Shown: in pieces, positions 9,292 through 18,400 of the stretch | Position numbering within the stretch: position 1 is the first letter of the stretch | Layout of the letters: each line of letters begins with the position of its first letter | Assembly (NCBI RefSeq): GCF_010122465.1 | Contig: NZ_WLZY01000015.1 | Coordinates: 1 to 64,000 of the forward strand | Direction of reading: 5' to 3' | Source: Phytoactinopolyspora mesophila | GTDB lineage: Bacteria; Actinomycetota; Actinomycetes; Jiangellales; Jiangellaceae | DNA length: 64,000 nt | Position numbers and translations under genes: made by a program | Notes under the pieces: model-generated | What the model was told of the DNA's origin: nothing | Seen by the model: only the letters and a program-made list of their open reading frames with translations | Databases searched by the model: none

Positions 9292-10440
9292 ATGGTCACG
9301 GTGGCGGCGTACAACCTGGAGAACCTGTTCGCGCGGCCGAAAGCGTTTGATCCGCTTGACTGGTCCGCCGGCGAACCCATCTTGCAGGCCTATGGCGAGT
9401 TCAACGCGCTGATCACCAACGACACCTATTCGGATGCCGACCGGGACCGGATGCGCGAACTCCTGCTCGAGGTCGGCGTGTACTACCGCAACACCCACGG
9501 CGCGATCCGCCGCCGCCCCAGCCCCACACCCGCCTGGGCATGGCTGCGCAAGAACCGCGGCGACTTCGACCGCCAACCCCGCGACACCACCGACGACGTC
9601 GAGATCACCGCCACCGGACGCGGTGATTGGATCGGCTGGCTGGAGCTGGCCACCGAACCCACCGACGAGATCGGCACCCGCATGACCGCCCGCGTCATCA
9701 ATGATGTCGACGCCGACATCATCGCCGTAGTCGAAGCCGAAGACCGCCCGTCGCTGGTGCGGTTCAACCACGACATGCTCAACCGGCAATACCGGCACGT
9801 GATGCTCGTCGACGGCAACGACGAACGCGGCATCGACGTCGGCATCATGACCAAACCCGGCTTCGCCATCGGGACCATCCGCTCCCACGTCGACACCGAA
9901 GACCACATCGGCACCATCTTCAGCCGCGACTGCCCCCAATACCAGGTCACCACCCCCGGTGGCACCGTTCTGCATGTGTTGGTCAACCACTTCAAGTCCC
10001 AGTTCGGTGGCGGCGACGACAAACGCCGACGCCAGGCCGACGCCGTCCGCGACATCGTCGACGACCTTGTCGCTGACGGCCAGCATGTGATTGTGCTGGG
10101 CGACCTCAACGAGGGCCAACCCTCTATCGATAAACCACCAGAAAGCCTCAAGGCCCTGTTCGACGACGATGGGCCGTTGGTGTCCTGCTACGACCTCGAC
10201 GGTTTCACCACCGGGGAGCGGCCTGGAACGTTCGACACCTGCAGTATCCGCAACCGGCTCGACTACATCCTCATCTCCCACAGCCTCACACCGGCGTTCA
10301 CCGGCGGGACCGTGTTCCGCAAGGGCCTATGGGGAACCCGCAAGACCCGCCCCACCGCCTGGGACACCTACCCCGACATGACCGCCAACATCCACCAAGC
10401 CTCCGACCACGCCGCCATCACCATCGACCTCGACCTGTAA
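9292..10440 (+). CDS. Endonuclease/exonuclease/phosphatase (EEP) family protein
   Basis: A 382-residue EEP-fold protein starting at ATG 9292 (MVTVAAYNLENLF). The metal and catalytic motifs appear in order: NLEN at the N-terminus, VVEAED (metal-binding Glu), NHFKS, LGDLNEG (the Asp/Asn pair), DYILIS and SDHAAI at the end. An insertion of about 100 residues between the first two motifs makes it longer than minimal family members. The family cleaves phosphodiesters in nucleic acids or phosphate esters in lipids or sugars; the substrate cannot be told. No signal peptide is seen. It stands alone. Confidence 0.85.
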   Translation: MVTVAAYNLENLFARPKAFDPLDWSAGEPILQAYGEFNALITNDTYSDADRDRMRELLLEVGVYYRNTHGAIRRRPSPTPAWAWLRKNRGDFDRQPRDTTDDVEITATGRGDWIGWLELATEPTDEIGTRMTARVINDVDADIIAVVEAEDRPSLVRFNHDMLNRQYRHVMLVDGNDERGIDVGIMTKPGFAIGTIRSHVDTEDHIGTIFSRDCPQYQVTTPGGTVLHVLVNHFKSQFGGGDDKRRRQADAVRDIVDDLVADGQHVIVLGDLNEGQPSIDKPPESLKALFDDDGPLVSCYDLDGFTTGERPGTFDTCSIRNRLDYILISHSLTPAFTGGTVFRKGLWGTRKTRPTAWDTYPDMTANIHQASDHAAITIDLDL

Positions 10441-10517
10441 CGAACCGCCTCCCCTCACCGGAGGCGCCAGGGGCGCCGGCCAGACGACGGCGCAGCGCGT
10501 TCGGAACCGGCAGTGGG

Positions 10518-11039
10518 CTAGCGGTCGAGTAACTTCAACCGGTTCCGGCACCGACGACAAGCCGGAGACCGGACACCGCCCCGCCCGTCCCACCGCGCTA
10601 CCGCCCGCACCGGCTCCCCCGTTGCCGTCTTCTCAACGCGCACAGTAGCCAGTGATACGCACAACGCTGGCGCCCACCCATCCAGCGTCATCGGCCCGGG
10701 CGCGGCGGCATGATCACGCTCGCCGATTCCTCGGTCGACCGCCCCGACACCGGGATGCGGCAGCGTACCCAGTAACTCAACCGCGACTGGGTCGAACTGG
10801 ACCCGTGCCAGTGCGCTGATCAACTCGCGTCCGTAAGCCTTGTCGTTCTCGGTCAGGTGACGACGCAGGTGGATGAGTCCGGGCATCGGGTCGTCAAGGT
10901 CGATCGCGACGACGTAGCGGCACATCGCGAACGGGCACCGTGCGACGGTCTGAGGCGTGTCCACATATTCATAGTCGAACTTTTGTTCGCCTTTGTCACG
11001 TTGATCTCTGCCATCCACCCCAGGGAACCACACGTCCAC
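10518..11039 (-). CDS. Hypothetical protein with N- and C-terminal Cys motifs
   Basis: I do not recognise this 173-residue protein. The frame shows strong G/C bias in third positions over most of its length, which supports coding. It contains ARCPFAMCRY followed by HLRRHL, and a C-terminal CRRC cluster; these could bind zinc. GTG 11039 gives the longest form, but the first 25 residues are less convincing and the true start may be internal. It is the last of three same-strand small genes (11529 down to 10518), an arrangement common in actinobacterial integrative elements. Confidence 0.55.
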   Translation of the reverse strand: MDVWFPGVDGRDQRDKGEQKFDYEYVDTPQTVARCPFAMCRYVVAIDLDDPMPGLIHLRRHLTENDKAYGRELISALARVQFDPVAVELLGTLPHPGVGAVDRGIGERDHAAAPGPMTLDGWAPALCVSLATVRVEKTATGEPVRAVARWDGRGGVRSPACRRCRNRLKLLDR

Positions 11040-11072
11040 AGCCTGAGTCAGCCGACCGTCCGCCCGGCCGGG

Positions 11073-11357
11073 CTAGGCGTAGCGACGCTTCGCGTCGATC
11101 AGCAGACCCCCGAGCCGTTCTGCCATCTCCCAGGACAGCACGGCGCGGCTGTACGGAGAGAACTGGCGAGCAGCCAGCGTCAACACGCAGTACGGCCGCT
11201 TGGCTTCGGCTTCGGCGGTCACCGCCACTGCGAACACCGCGGCATTGCGGGCGAGCATGATCTCTCCCACGTGAGCGATGTGCAGGCCGCTGTGGCTGGG
11301 CTGCTCGGAGAAGTCGCACCAGCGTGGGCAACTGAGTTCATGCATCCTGATCACCAC
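11073..11357 (-). CDS. Small protein resembling DUF6907
   Basis: A 94-residue protein with an N-terminal CPRWCDF motif followed by spaced histidines (SHSGLHIAH) and a C-terminal helix with AERLGGLLIDAKRRYA. This layout resembles the small actinobacterial DUF6907 family, common on plasmids and integrative elements; the match is by eye only. It overlaps the upstream HTH gene by 20 bp, suggesting co-translation. Confidence 0.55.
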   Translation of the reverse strand: MVIRMHELSCPRWCDFSEQPSHSGLHIAHVGEIMLARNAAVFAVAVTAEAEAKRPYCVLTLAARQFSPYSRAVLSWEMAERLGGLLIDAKRRYA

Positions 11358-11529
11358 CCGGACGACGAGTCACGAACGTCCCACTGGCCGGCAACGTGAC
11401 CACGACGCCGCGTTGCCGCAGCTCCTCCGTGGCCCGGCGCACCGTACCGATCGACACCCCCAACATCGCCGCCAGGCTCTGCTCCCCCGGCGACATCGCT
11501 CGAGGCTCAAGGTCCCTGGCTTCGACCAC
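11338..11529 (-). CDS. Small GntR-type winged-helix DNA-binding protein, start uncertain
   Basis: A 63-residue product that contains a GntR-type winged helix: LAAMLGVSIGTVRRATEELRQ followed by the wing VVVTLPASGTFV. The open frame continues upstream (RAWLYSLAAV, as expected for the first GntR helix) to a stop near 11617, but no standard start codon was found there. The gene either starts at GTG 11529 with a shortened first helix or has lost its 5' end. GntR (KorSA-like) repressors commonly control transfer genes of actinobacterial integrative elements, which fits this setting. Confidence 0.55.
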   Translation of the reverse strand: MVEARDLEPRAMSPGEQSLAAMLGVSIGTVRRATEELRQRGVVVTLPASGTFVTRRPGGDQDA

Positions 11530-11708
11530 AGCCGCGAGGCTGTAGAGCCAGGCCCGCTCGGCTTCACAATTGATCGCGGCGCTAGGAGCTGGACGAGCCT
11601 GACCGCCTATGACACGTCACCCTGAATGCCTGACCGAATGGTTGCGCCAGGCAGTTGGCCGTCTGATGAAGCAAGAACGTCAGCCTGCAGAAAGAACAGT
11701 ACGAATGC

Positions 11709-11743
11709 TGCTAACGGTAGCGTTAGGTCTGTGCTAACGGTAG
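11709..11743 (+). promoter_or_regulatory. Tandem operator-like repeats just upstream of the DUF4143 ATPase
   Basis: The 12-mer TGCTAACGGTAG occurs twice (11709-11720 and 11732-11743), 23 bp apart. The first copy is also half of an inverted repeat CTAACG-GTAG-CGTTAG (11711-11726). The ATG of the ATPase lies only 9 bp after the second copy and has no ribosome binding site, so the transcript may be leaderless, with the repeats in the core promoter. Confidence 0.5.
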
Positions 11744-11752
11744 TGTCGGCCC

Positions 11753-13021
11753 ATGGCTGGGTATCAGCGGCGGCTCCTGGACACCGAACTCGACGAACTT
11801 CTGCCGGCACTGGCGGCGGTGGCGATCGAAGGCCCGAAAGGTGTCGGCAAGACCGCTACTGCACAACGCCGCGCAGACACCTCGTTCGAACTCGACGACG
11901 CCGAACAGCAACGCCTACTCGCCGCCGACCCCGCCCGCATCAACCGCGCCACCGGCACCGTCCTTATCGACGAATGGCAACGCTACCCTGCCATCTGGGA
12001 CGACATACGCCGAAGCGTCGATCAGAACCCACAACCCGGCAGATTCATCCTCACCGGCAGCGCAGCACCCGTCGTCACCCCCGTGCACTCCGGCGCAGGA
12101 CGCATCGTCCAACTGCGGATGCGACCAATGAGCCTGACCGAACGCGGCCTCGACACCCCAACCGTCAGCCTCACCGCCCTGCTCGCCGGTACACGGCCCC
12201 AGATCGAGGGTGAGGCGTCGATGGACCTGCCCGCCTACGTCGAAGAAATCCTGCGCTCCGGATTCCCCGGCATCCGCCACCTGCCGCCACGCGCCAGACG
12301 TGCACAACTCGACGGCTACCTCGCCCGCATCGTCGAACGCGACTTCCACGACCAGGGATACCAAGTCCGCAAACCCGCCACACTTCGAGCGTGGCTGCAG
12401 GCCTATGCTGCGGCAACCGCCACGACCACGGCGTACAACGCCATCCTGGACGCCGCCGCCCCCGGCGAATCGGACAAGCCGGCGAAGACCACCACCATCG
12501 CCTACCGCGACGTGCTCACCCAGCTATGGCTGCTCGACCCGATCCCCGGATGGCTGCCCGTCGATAACCCGTTCGCGCGACTCGCCCAAGCACCCAAACA
12601 CCACCTCGCCGACCCCGCACTCGCCGCGCGCCTGCTCAACCTCGACGCCGCCACCCTGCTCGAAACCACACCACAACGACGCCCCCACGGGCGAGCCATG
12701 ATCGGTCAGCTTTTCGAATCACTCGTCGCGCTGAGTCTGCGCACCTACGCCCAAACCGTCGAAGCCGACATCGCCCACCTACGCACCCGCAACGCCGACC
12801 ACGAAATCGACTTCATCATCACCGGCCCCGGCGGACGCATCGTCGCCCTCGAAGTCAAACTCGCCCGCACCGTCGACGACAACGACGTCACCCACCTGCA
12901 CTGGCTCCACACCAAGGTCGGTGACCTCCTCGCCGACACCGCCATCATCACCACCGGACCCTACGCCTACCGCAGACCCGACGGCATCGCCGTCATACCC
13001 GCCTCACTCCTGGGACCCTGA
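11753..13021 (+). CDS. AAA-type ATPase with DUF4143 domain
   Basis: A 422-residue protein of the AAA_14/DUF4143 architecture. Walker A is GPKGVGKT (about 29-36) and Walker B is TVLIDEWQRYP. Next come the sensor-like FILTGS, a middle winged-helix region, and a C-terminal DUF4143 part with a nuclease-like EIDFII...EVK pattern (D and ExK spacing as in PD-(D/E)xK folds). These proteins are frequent in mobile DNA and have unresolved roles; some behave like toxin-antitoxin or defence components. It is transcribed alone, opposite to the small regulatory genes upstream. The product is likely cytoplasmic. Confidence 0.85.
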   Translation: MAGYQRRLLDTELDELLPALAAVAIEGPKGVGKTATAQRRADTSFELDDAEQQRLLAADPARINRATGTVLIDEWQRYPAIWDDIRRSVDQNPQPGRFILTGSAAPVVTPVHSGAGRIVQLRMRPMSLTERGLDTPTVSLTALLAGTRPQIEGEASMDLPAYVEEILRSGFPGIRHLPPRARRAQLDGYLARIVERDFHDQGYQVRKPATLRAWLQAYAAATATTTAYNAILDAAAPGESDKPAKTTTIAYRDVLTQLWLLDPIPGWLPVDNPFARLAQAPKHHLADPALAARLLNLDAATLLETTPQRRPHGRAMIGQLFESLVALSLRTYAQTVEADIAHLRTRNADHEIDFIITGPGGRIVALEVKLARTVDDNDVTHLHWLHTKVGDLLADTAIITTGPYAYRRPDGIAVIPASLLGP

Positions 13022-13660
13022 CCCCACAAATCAGGTGTCACCCACTCGTGCAGCACACCCCACCGGTGACACCCGGTCCTCGCCGACGGCCCCCGCTTAC
13101 CGATGCCTAGGTATATCTCATGGCTTCTGGAACCTCGGGGCGGAGAACAACGAGGCGGCGACCGAGTGGACGAATCAGGCTTCGCGGGCCCTCCAGAGCA
13201 GGGTCGAGATGCGCGCTCTCCAGGAGTGGCCCAACGCCTGACGGGCGCACCGACGGCCGACAAGACGTGTCTGCCCAGATCTACCGCCGAGCGAGCGCTG
13301 GTCAAGTACAGCCAACTGACCACGGCGGGAACTACTCGTGACGGGGTGTAGTTACGAACCCTGGCGCCTCAGCGAGGAATGGAACGTATTCCTCAGTGTC
13401 TGGCACACATTCTAGGTGCGCTGCAGTGATGCCCAGCGGCCTGAGTCACTGGCCGCGTCGGTCTGATCAGGCAGCGCGACTGGCTACTCGAAGCTCGCAT
13501 CGACCTGGGTCTGTCCACATTCGGAGCGCCTCGGGGTGCAGGTGTCCGGCTTGAAGGTTCGCCGATCCGATCGGTAGTCAGGGGGGCCGGTTGACCGAAA
13601 AGGAGTGAGGCTTCGCACACCCGTGGCTGGGACCCTCGGCCAGTCCGCACCGAGCATGAC
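13022..13660. other. Intergenic region, no supported gene
   Basis: This convergent space between the ATPase and the kinase gene is without a recognisable gene. A short plus-strand frame ending near 13240 (GFWNLGAENNEAATEW) has coding-like composition and might be a gene remnant, but it matches nothing I know. Confidence 0.45.
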
Positions 13661-14842
13661 CTACCCGTGCGACCTCCTAGACCGTCGCTTTTGCGGCGCC
13701 TCCAGCCGCTCAACCTCTGCGATCAACTCGGCGACATCCTGGTAGCGCTGGGCGAGGTCGTTGACGGCGCACCTGTGGATGATCTGCCCCACCGTATCGT
13801 CAGCTGCGGGGAGTGACTCTCTGCCCGTGAAGACGTAGGCGAGGACATGCGCGATCGAGTACATCTCGTTCACGACTCCGTAGTCCTTGAAGCTCCCGAG
13901 CATCGGGTCCCGGATCGTTCCCTTCATCTCGGTCTGGGTCCGGGTGAACTCGTTCGCCTGATCCTTCACTAGCCCAAAGTCTGAGAGCTTCACCAGAACG
14001 GCGCCGGAGTCGAAGACTTTCAGCAGTATGTTCTGGAGGCTGATGTCACGGTGCAACAACCCCTGGCGGTGGAGATAGTTGATCCCGTATAGGAACTGCA
14101 AGGCAATGCGCTTGCGAGCCGCGAAGGACATCGTGGCGTTCTTCTTGCTGATGTGCTCCCGGAGCGTTATGTCGCAGTACTCCATCCGGTACTCGTTTCG
14201 GGTCTCGTCATAGCGGTAGACCTCCACCACGTAGGGAAAGCTCAGCTTCTTCAGGACTTCAAACTCCTGCTTGAAGCGGTGCAGATCGCGCTCGTCCAGG
14301 CCCCTTTTCGCCCGCTTGACCGCAAACTTGATGCCGTAGTCGGGGTCGACGTAGGAGTAGACGTGGGCGTACGACCCGCTCCCCACCATCTTCAGCTCTA
14401 CGGCAGCCTCCTGCTTCTTGAGCCTCACGCTCTTAGCCGTGTGGACGAAGACTTGCTCGTAGCCGATGACGTCGATGAGATCAAAGTCCTCCGGCACCGC
14501 GCTGCCCCCGCTTGGCGAGAGCCACGGCCGACATCGATCCAGCGCATCCTGGTAGGAGTCGGCCAGTTCGACCTCAACTCCTGCCCTCTTCAGGGTATGC
14601 AGGTCGATCTCGATCTCGTCGATGAGCGCGAGCAAGTCCCTGCTGTTGTCAGCCCAGTAATGGTGAGTGGTCTTGGCACGTCCGTTGATATCGGTGAAGT
14701 GCTTGTTCAACCGCTTATGGAGGACTGCGAACATGTGACCCCACTCGGGGTCGTCGTAGAGGCGAGCGAAGGCCTGCGCGGCGGGCATCGCCTCGTACTT
14801 CTCGCGTAGGTCGGCCAGCAGGAACTCCACCGGATCGGCCAC
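13661..14842 (-). CDS. Serine/threonine protein kinase with a novel N-terminal domain
   Basis: A 393-residue eukaryotic-like kinase. GTG 14842 is chosen because AGGAGGA lies just upstream; the longer open frame is not needed. Residues 1-150 form an unrecognised, mostly helical domain. The kinase domain follows: glycine loop VGSGSYAHVY (153-162), FAVK lysine (176), HRDISLQN catalytic loop (264-271), DFG (288-290) and GTIRDPML. The loop carries Ser where HRDLKxxN kinases have Lys; Asp and Asn are kept, so activity is possible. There is no transmembrane helix or PASTA repeat, unlike housekeeping PknB-type kinases. It is divergent from the PHP-ATPase gene and could act with it, possibly in phage defence (inference). 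Confidence 0.85.
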   Translation of the reverse strand: MADPVEFLLADLREKYEAMPAAQAFARLYDDPEWGHMFAVLHKRLNKHFTDINGRAKTTHHYWADNSRDLLALIDEIEIDLHTLKRAGVEVELADSYQDALDRCRPWLSPSGGSAVPEDFDLIDVIGYEQVFVHTAKSVRLKKQEAAVELKMVGSGSYAHVYSYVDPDYGIKFAVKRAKRGLDERDLHRFKQEFEVLKKLSFPYVVEVYRYDETRNEYRMEYCDITLREHISKKNATMSFAARKRIALQFLYGINYLHRQGLLHRDISLQNILLKVFDSGAVLVKLSDFGLVKDQANEFTRTQTEMKGTIRDPMLGSFKDYGVVNEMYSIAHVLAYVFTGRESLPAADDTVGQIIHRCAVNDLAQRYQDVAELIAEVERLEAPQKRRSRRSHG

Positions 14843-15554
14843 CGTGTCCTCCTCTCGCTGCACCGCTATGATCCCATGGCTCCGAAGTGAGTCACCCCTC
14901 CTGCTAGCCGTGTCTGCGTCCTGCCAGGGGCGCTGCCTTCGCAGACCATCGACGCAGCCCCGACTGCGCGATCGTCGGCTCATCCGAGCACCACTGCGGT
15001 CAGCGAGCGACCTACTCCGAAGCCAGGACCATCTAACGTGCGTGTCCACACCCGTCCAACACCTCAGAGCCGAGCAGATCCGGGTGCAAACGCTGGTGCG
15101 CGTCAATCTGGTCCGGTCTGACGATGTCCATGCGAGTAGCCCGCTCCCCTGGCCTCACTATGCAGGGTGACAGCTACCGAGCCCAGCCCGGAACTCGCAG
15201 GTGCGATTGTCATCGCGCGTGCCTCATCGAGGAATGGAAAGTACACTCCGACTGGTGATGACCATGCTAGCCGCTCACCTCGCCATGCGCGTTGATGGTC
15301 CTTCCGCTTGACGACGAAGATCCGGCCTTCCGTGGGCATGCCAGACACGAACTAGAGCGCTCGCGGCGGAATGACCAACACGCTCATGTAGTTACTAAAT
15401 GCGCAGGGCGAGGAGCGCGCGATCAGCGCAGCAGACGACCTTCGTGGTTGTATGGCGGGTCGCCGCACCTGCAACTGCGGGTTGGGGCCATGTTCGGAGA
15501 CCAGGCATGGAGCGCTTCTTCAAATGAAGGGCGTCCCCTGCCAGAATCAACCCC
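14843..15554. other. Divergent intergenic region between kinase and PHP-ATPase genes
   Basis: This unusually long divergent spacer must contain both promoters. A minus-strand ORF at 15103-15348 (81 residues) lacks a clear ribosome binding site and a recognisable domain, so I do not call it. No CRISPR-like repeats or tRNA were seen. Confidence 0.5.
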
Positions 15555-18305
15555 ATGGCGGCAGCCACTGATCCAGAGCCCCCGTGCGAGACATCCGTTG
15601 GCCAGACGCGGCAGCATGCTGGAGCACGCTGGTGGAGCCTCGATATCCATGCCCATTCGCCGGCGTCTTTCGACTACGGCGGCCTGGAAGGCAGGACGAA
15701 CGACGACCCTAAGCCGTCCTTCAAGGAGTGGATTCAGGCCTACGTCGCTGCTGGCGTTGACGGCATCGTCGTCACCGACCACAACTCTCATGACGGGATC
15801 GAGCCAGCCCGACAAGCTCTCGAAGACCTGCTCCGAGTCGACCCTTACATGCGGCCCTTCGTGATCTTCCCGGGCGTCGAGCTGACAGTGACTGGTGGGA
15901 TCCACATTCTCGGGGTCTTCGACCCAGGGTGTGACGCCGAAATCGTCAACCAGGCCCTAGCCGTCTGCCGTTACACCGGCACTCGCGGCGAAAGCGACGA
16001 AACTGCAAACATGACGGTCATCGATGCGGCTGCCGAACTTGTAGCGCTAGGCGGACTCTGCATCCCAGCTCACGCTGATCAAGCCCGTGGCGTGTTTGGG
16101 ATGGACCAGCGCGAGCTCACGGCCCTCGCGACCTTACCCCATGTGCTGGCAGTGGAGGTCGTGGATGACGCGGAGGTCGGTACCGCCAACCGACTCGGCT
16201 GGATCCCCGTTCTCGGGTCCGACGCACATCATCTGACTACTGACTCCTGTCCAGAGGAACACGAGGCGAAGGCGCCGGGTACACACCTGACGCTCATCAA
16301 GGCGGAGGCCCTTGACCTGGAGGGTTTACGGCTTGCTCTGACAGAGCCCAGCGAATCAGTGCGCCGATGCCGGAGTAGCTACGAAGACCTGAACACTACC
16401 GATCATGGGCACATCGACCGCGTCCAAGTCATGCGTGGCGAGGTCATAGAGGAGTACCGCTTCGGCCCGTGGATGAATTGCCTCATCGGAGGACGTGGCG
16501 TTGGCAAGTCAACGCTCATCGAATTGCTCCGACTAGCGCTCGGACGTAGCCACGAGCTTGAAGGTTCTGTAGCGGAGGACCTAAGACGATTTCATCCCGA
16601 CTCCGATCCCAGTGAGCGCTGGTGGGACGACGAGACTCAGATCGTCGTCGAGTACGTCAAGGACCAGCAACTACTTCGGGTCACCTGGTCAGGTCTGGAG
16701 CCGGACCGACCGGACCTTGAACTCTGGACGGGCAACTCCTGGGAGAAGCAATCGGGCCGAGCAGTCGATCGCGCCCCGATCCGCGTCTTCAGTCAGAAGC
16801 AGATCTACGAACTTGCCACGTCGCCTCAAAGCTTCCTGACGATCCTGGACGACATGCCAGCAATTCAAAGGAACGAATGGGACGAGGGGTACGAGGAACT
16901 ACAGCTCCGGTTCAAGGCAGAACGCAACAAGCTCCGGCAGTTGCTTGCGGAGACCGAGAAAGCTGACCGGATCCGCGGACAACTGGAAGAGGTCCAAGGA
17001 CGGTTGCGGCATCTGGCTCAGCTTCGGGCGAGCGACCAGTACCAGGAGCTTGAGGTGACTGAGGCGCGCACCCGGGACGCCACGACCGCCGAGCAGCAGG
17101 CCCTTAACATCGAGCAGAGGCTGATCACCGATGCCAGTACGTTGCGCGAGCTTGTGACTGATCCTTTGCGTGTAGGTGAGTTCGTCGCACGGGCCGCGAC
17201 GTTTGCCTCAGCTGCGGATCTCTTGGAGCAGGCTGCAGCAGTTCTGTCAGCTGGGAGAGACGCGTGGGAAGGCCAGAACACGACTTCAGCGTGGCAGGAG
17301 CGGATCGCTGAGCTCAACACATGGCTGGGCGAACAGGGCGGCTCGTCGAAGATTTCCGCTGAACGGACGCGGGCCGATCGGCAGCGAGAGGCAGAGCTCG
17401 AAGCGGAACTTCGTGAGGTCGAGAGCTCTGAGGACAGGCGCCAACAGCAGCAGGCGGTGATCGACGGGATCATGGACGAGATCACTTTGAAGAGACAGCA
17501 GCTTTATGCGCGGCGGCGCGACTACACGGCGCAACTCAGCACAAGCCCTGATTCGCCTACGAAGGTAGAGGTCCACCACCAAGGCGACATCGAGAACCTC
17601 GGCGAGGGGCTCCGCGCGCTGCTCAACTGCCCGGAGTCCTTCGAGTCGGCATTCAGCAAAGACGGCATCGCGGCAGCGCTACTTCGACAGCAGCCAAAGA
17701 ATCCCTTGTTTCCAGCAGAAGTAGAGAAGTTCAAGCAGGCGCTTATCGAGTTGGTGGAGGCGGGCTCCGACTCCGATATCGGACGATCCATCAGGGTGGA
17801 CGCTCGCTTCTACAACCGACTTGCCAACGCTGACACCTTTGACCTGGTCACCGACATCATGCTGTGGTTCCCCGAGGACCACGTCTCGGTGCGCTACCGA
17901 CCACGTGAAGGCGGCGACCTGATCGCAGTCGACCGTGGGTCTCCCGGCCAAAAGACAGCGGCACTGCTCACCGTCATTCTCCAGATGGGAGCCGATCCGC
18001 TGGTGCTCGATCAGCCGGAAGATGACCTCGAGAATAAGCTGATCAGGCATCTAGCCGTCGAGACGCTGAAGAACATCAAGAGCCGTCGGCAACTTATCGT
18101 GTCCACCCACAACGCCAACATCGTCGTAACGTCAGCCGCAGAGAACATCCTCGTGCTTCAGCATGGCGATCTGGTTCCTGAGATCGAAGCCAAAGGCACG
18201 CTCCAAACAGCGGGCGTGAAGGCCAAAGTCTGCGAGATTCTTGAAGGTGGCGAAGAGGCGATCACGACCCGGTATCGGCGGCTGATAGGACCCGTCAGCG
18301 CGTAG
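15555..18305 (+). CDS. PHP-domain / SMC-like AAA ATPase (TrlF-type)
   Basis: A 916-residue fusion. Residues 25-290 are a PHP phosphoesterase domain with its metal motifs: DIHAHS (30-35), TDHNSHDG (74-81), IPAHADQ and GSDAHH. A P-loop ATPase follows: Walker A GGRGVGKS (312-319), a long charged coiled coil (about 430-680), an ABC-type signature GSPGQKTA (about 795) and Walker B LVLDQPEDDLEN (about 815-826) with STHNANIV as H-loop. This is the RecF/SMC-style layout that NCBI names TrlF family, often found in defence islands. The predicted action is ATP-gated phosphodiester or phosphate hydrolysis on DNA or a nucleotide. It sits opposite the kinase inside the integrative element. Confidence 0.88.
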   Translation: MAAATDPEPPCETSVGQTRQHAGARWWSLDIHAHSPASFDYGGLEGRTNDDPKPSFKEWIQAYVAAGVDGIVVTDHNSHDGIEPARQALEDLLRVDPYMRPFVIFPGVELTVTGGIHILGVFDPGCDAEIVNQALAVCRYTGTRGESDETANMTVIDAAAELVALGGLCIPAHADQARGVFGMDQRELTALATLPHVLAVEVVDDAEVGTANRLGWIPVLGSDAHHLTTDSCPEEHEAKAPGTHLTLIKAEALDLEGLRLALTEPSESVRRCRSSYEDLNTTDHGHIDRVQVMRGEVIEEYRFGPWMNCLIGGRGVGKSTLIELLRLALGRSHELEGSVAEDLRRFHPDSDPSERWWDDETQIVVEYVKDQQLLRVTWSGLEPDRPDLELWTGNSWEKQSGRAVDRAPIRVFSQKQIYELATSPQSFLTILDDMPAIQRNEWDEGYEELQLRFKAERNKLRQLLAETEKADRIRGQLEEVQGRLRHLAQLRASDQYQELEVTEARTRDATTAEQQALNIEQRLITDASTLRELVTDPLRVGEFVARAATFASAADLLEQAAAVLSAGRDAWEGQNTTSAWQERIAELNTWLGEQGGSSKISAERTRADRQREAELEAELREVESSEDRRQQQQAVIDGIMDEITLKRQQLYARRRDYTAQLSTSPDSPTKVEVHHQGDIENLGEGLRALLNCPESFESAFSKDGIAAALLRQQPKNPLFPAEVEKFKQALIELVEAGSDSDIGRSIRVDARFYNRLANADTFDLVTDIMLWFPEDHVSVRYRPREGGDLIAVDRGSPGQKTAALLTVILQMGADPLVLDQPEDDLENKLIRHLAVETLKNIKSRRQLIVSTHNANIVVTSAAENILVLQHGDLVPEIEAKGTLQTAGVKAKVCEILEGGEEAITTRYRRLIGPVSA

Positions 18306-18400
18306 CGGTCGATATCGCCGTGGTGCGTCGAGTTGTCCGGGCGGATTCTCCTGCACAAGGGAGGTGAACCGTCGGCGGGCAGCTCCTTCGCGCACTGCCA

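Noticed and set aside
8808-9380. Minus-strand ORF of 190 codons after the RpiR regulator
   Set aside because: It overlaps the ends of both neighbouring real genes, has no ribosome binding site and no recognised domain; its C-terminal part is vaguely sugar-kinase-like, but too weakly to claim a remnant.
9247-10281. Long minus-strand ORF (344 codons) opposite the EEP-family gene
   Set aside because: It lies antisense to a gene with complete catalytic motifs, has repetitive valine/aspartate/glycine composition typical of the reverse frame of G+C-rich genes, and shows no domain.
15103-15348. 81-codon minus-strand ORF between the kinase and PHP-ATPase genes
   Set aside because: No clear start signal, domain or codon bias; possible but unsupported.
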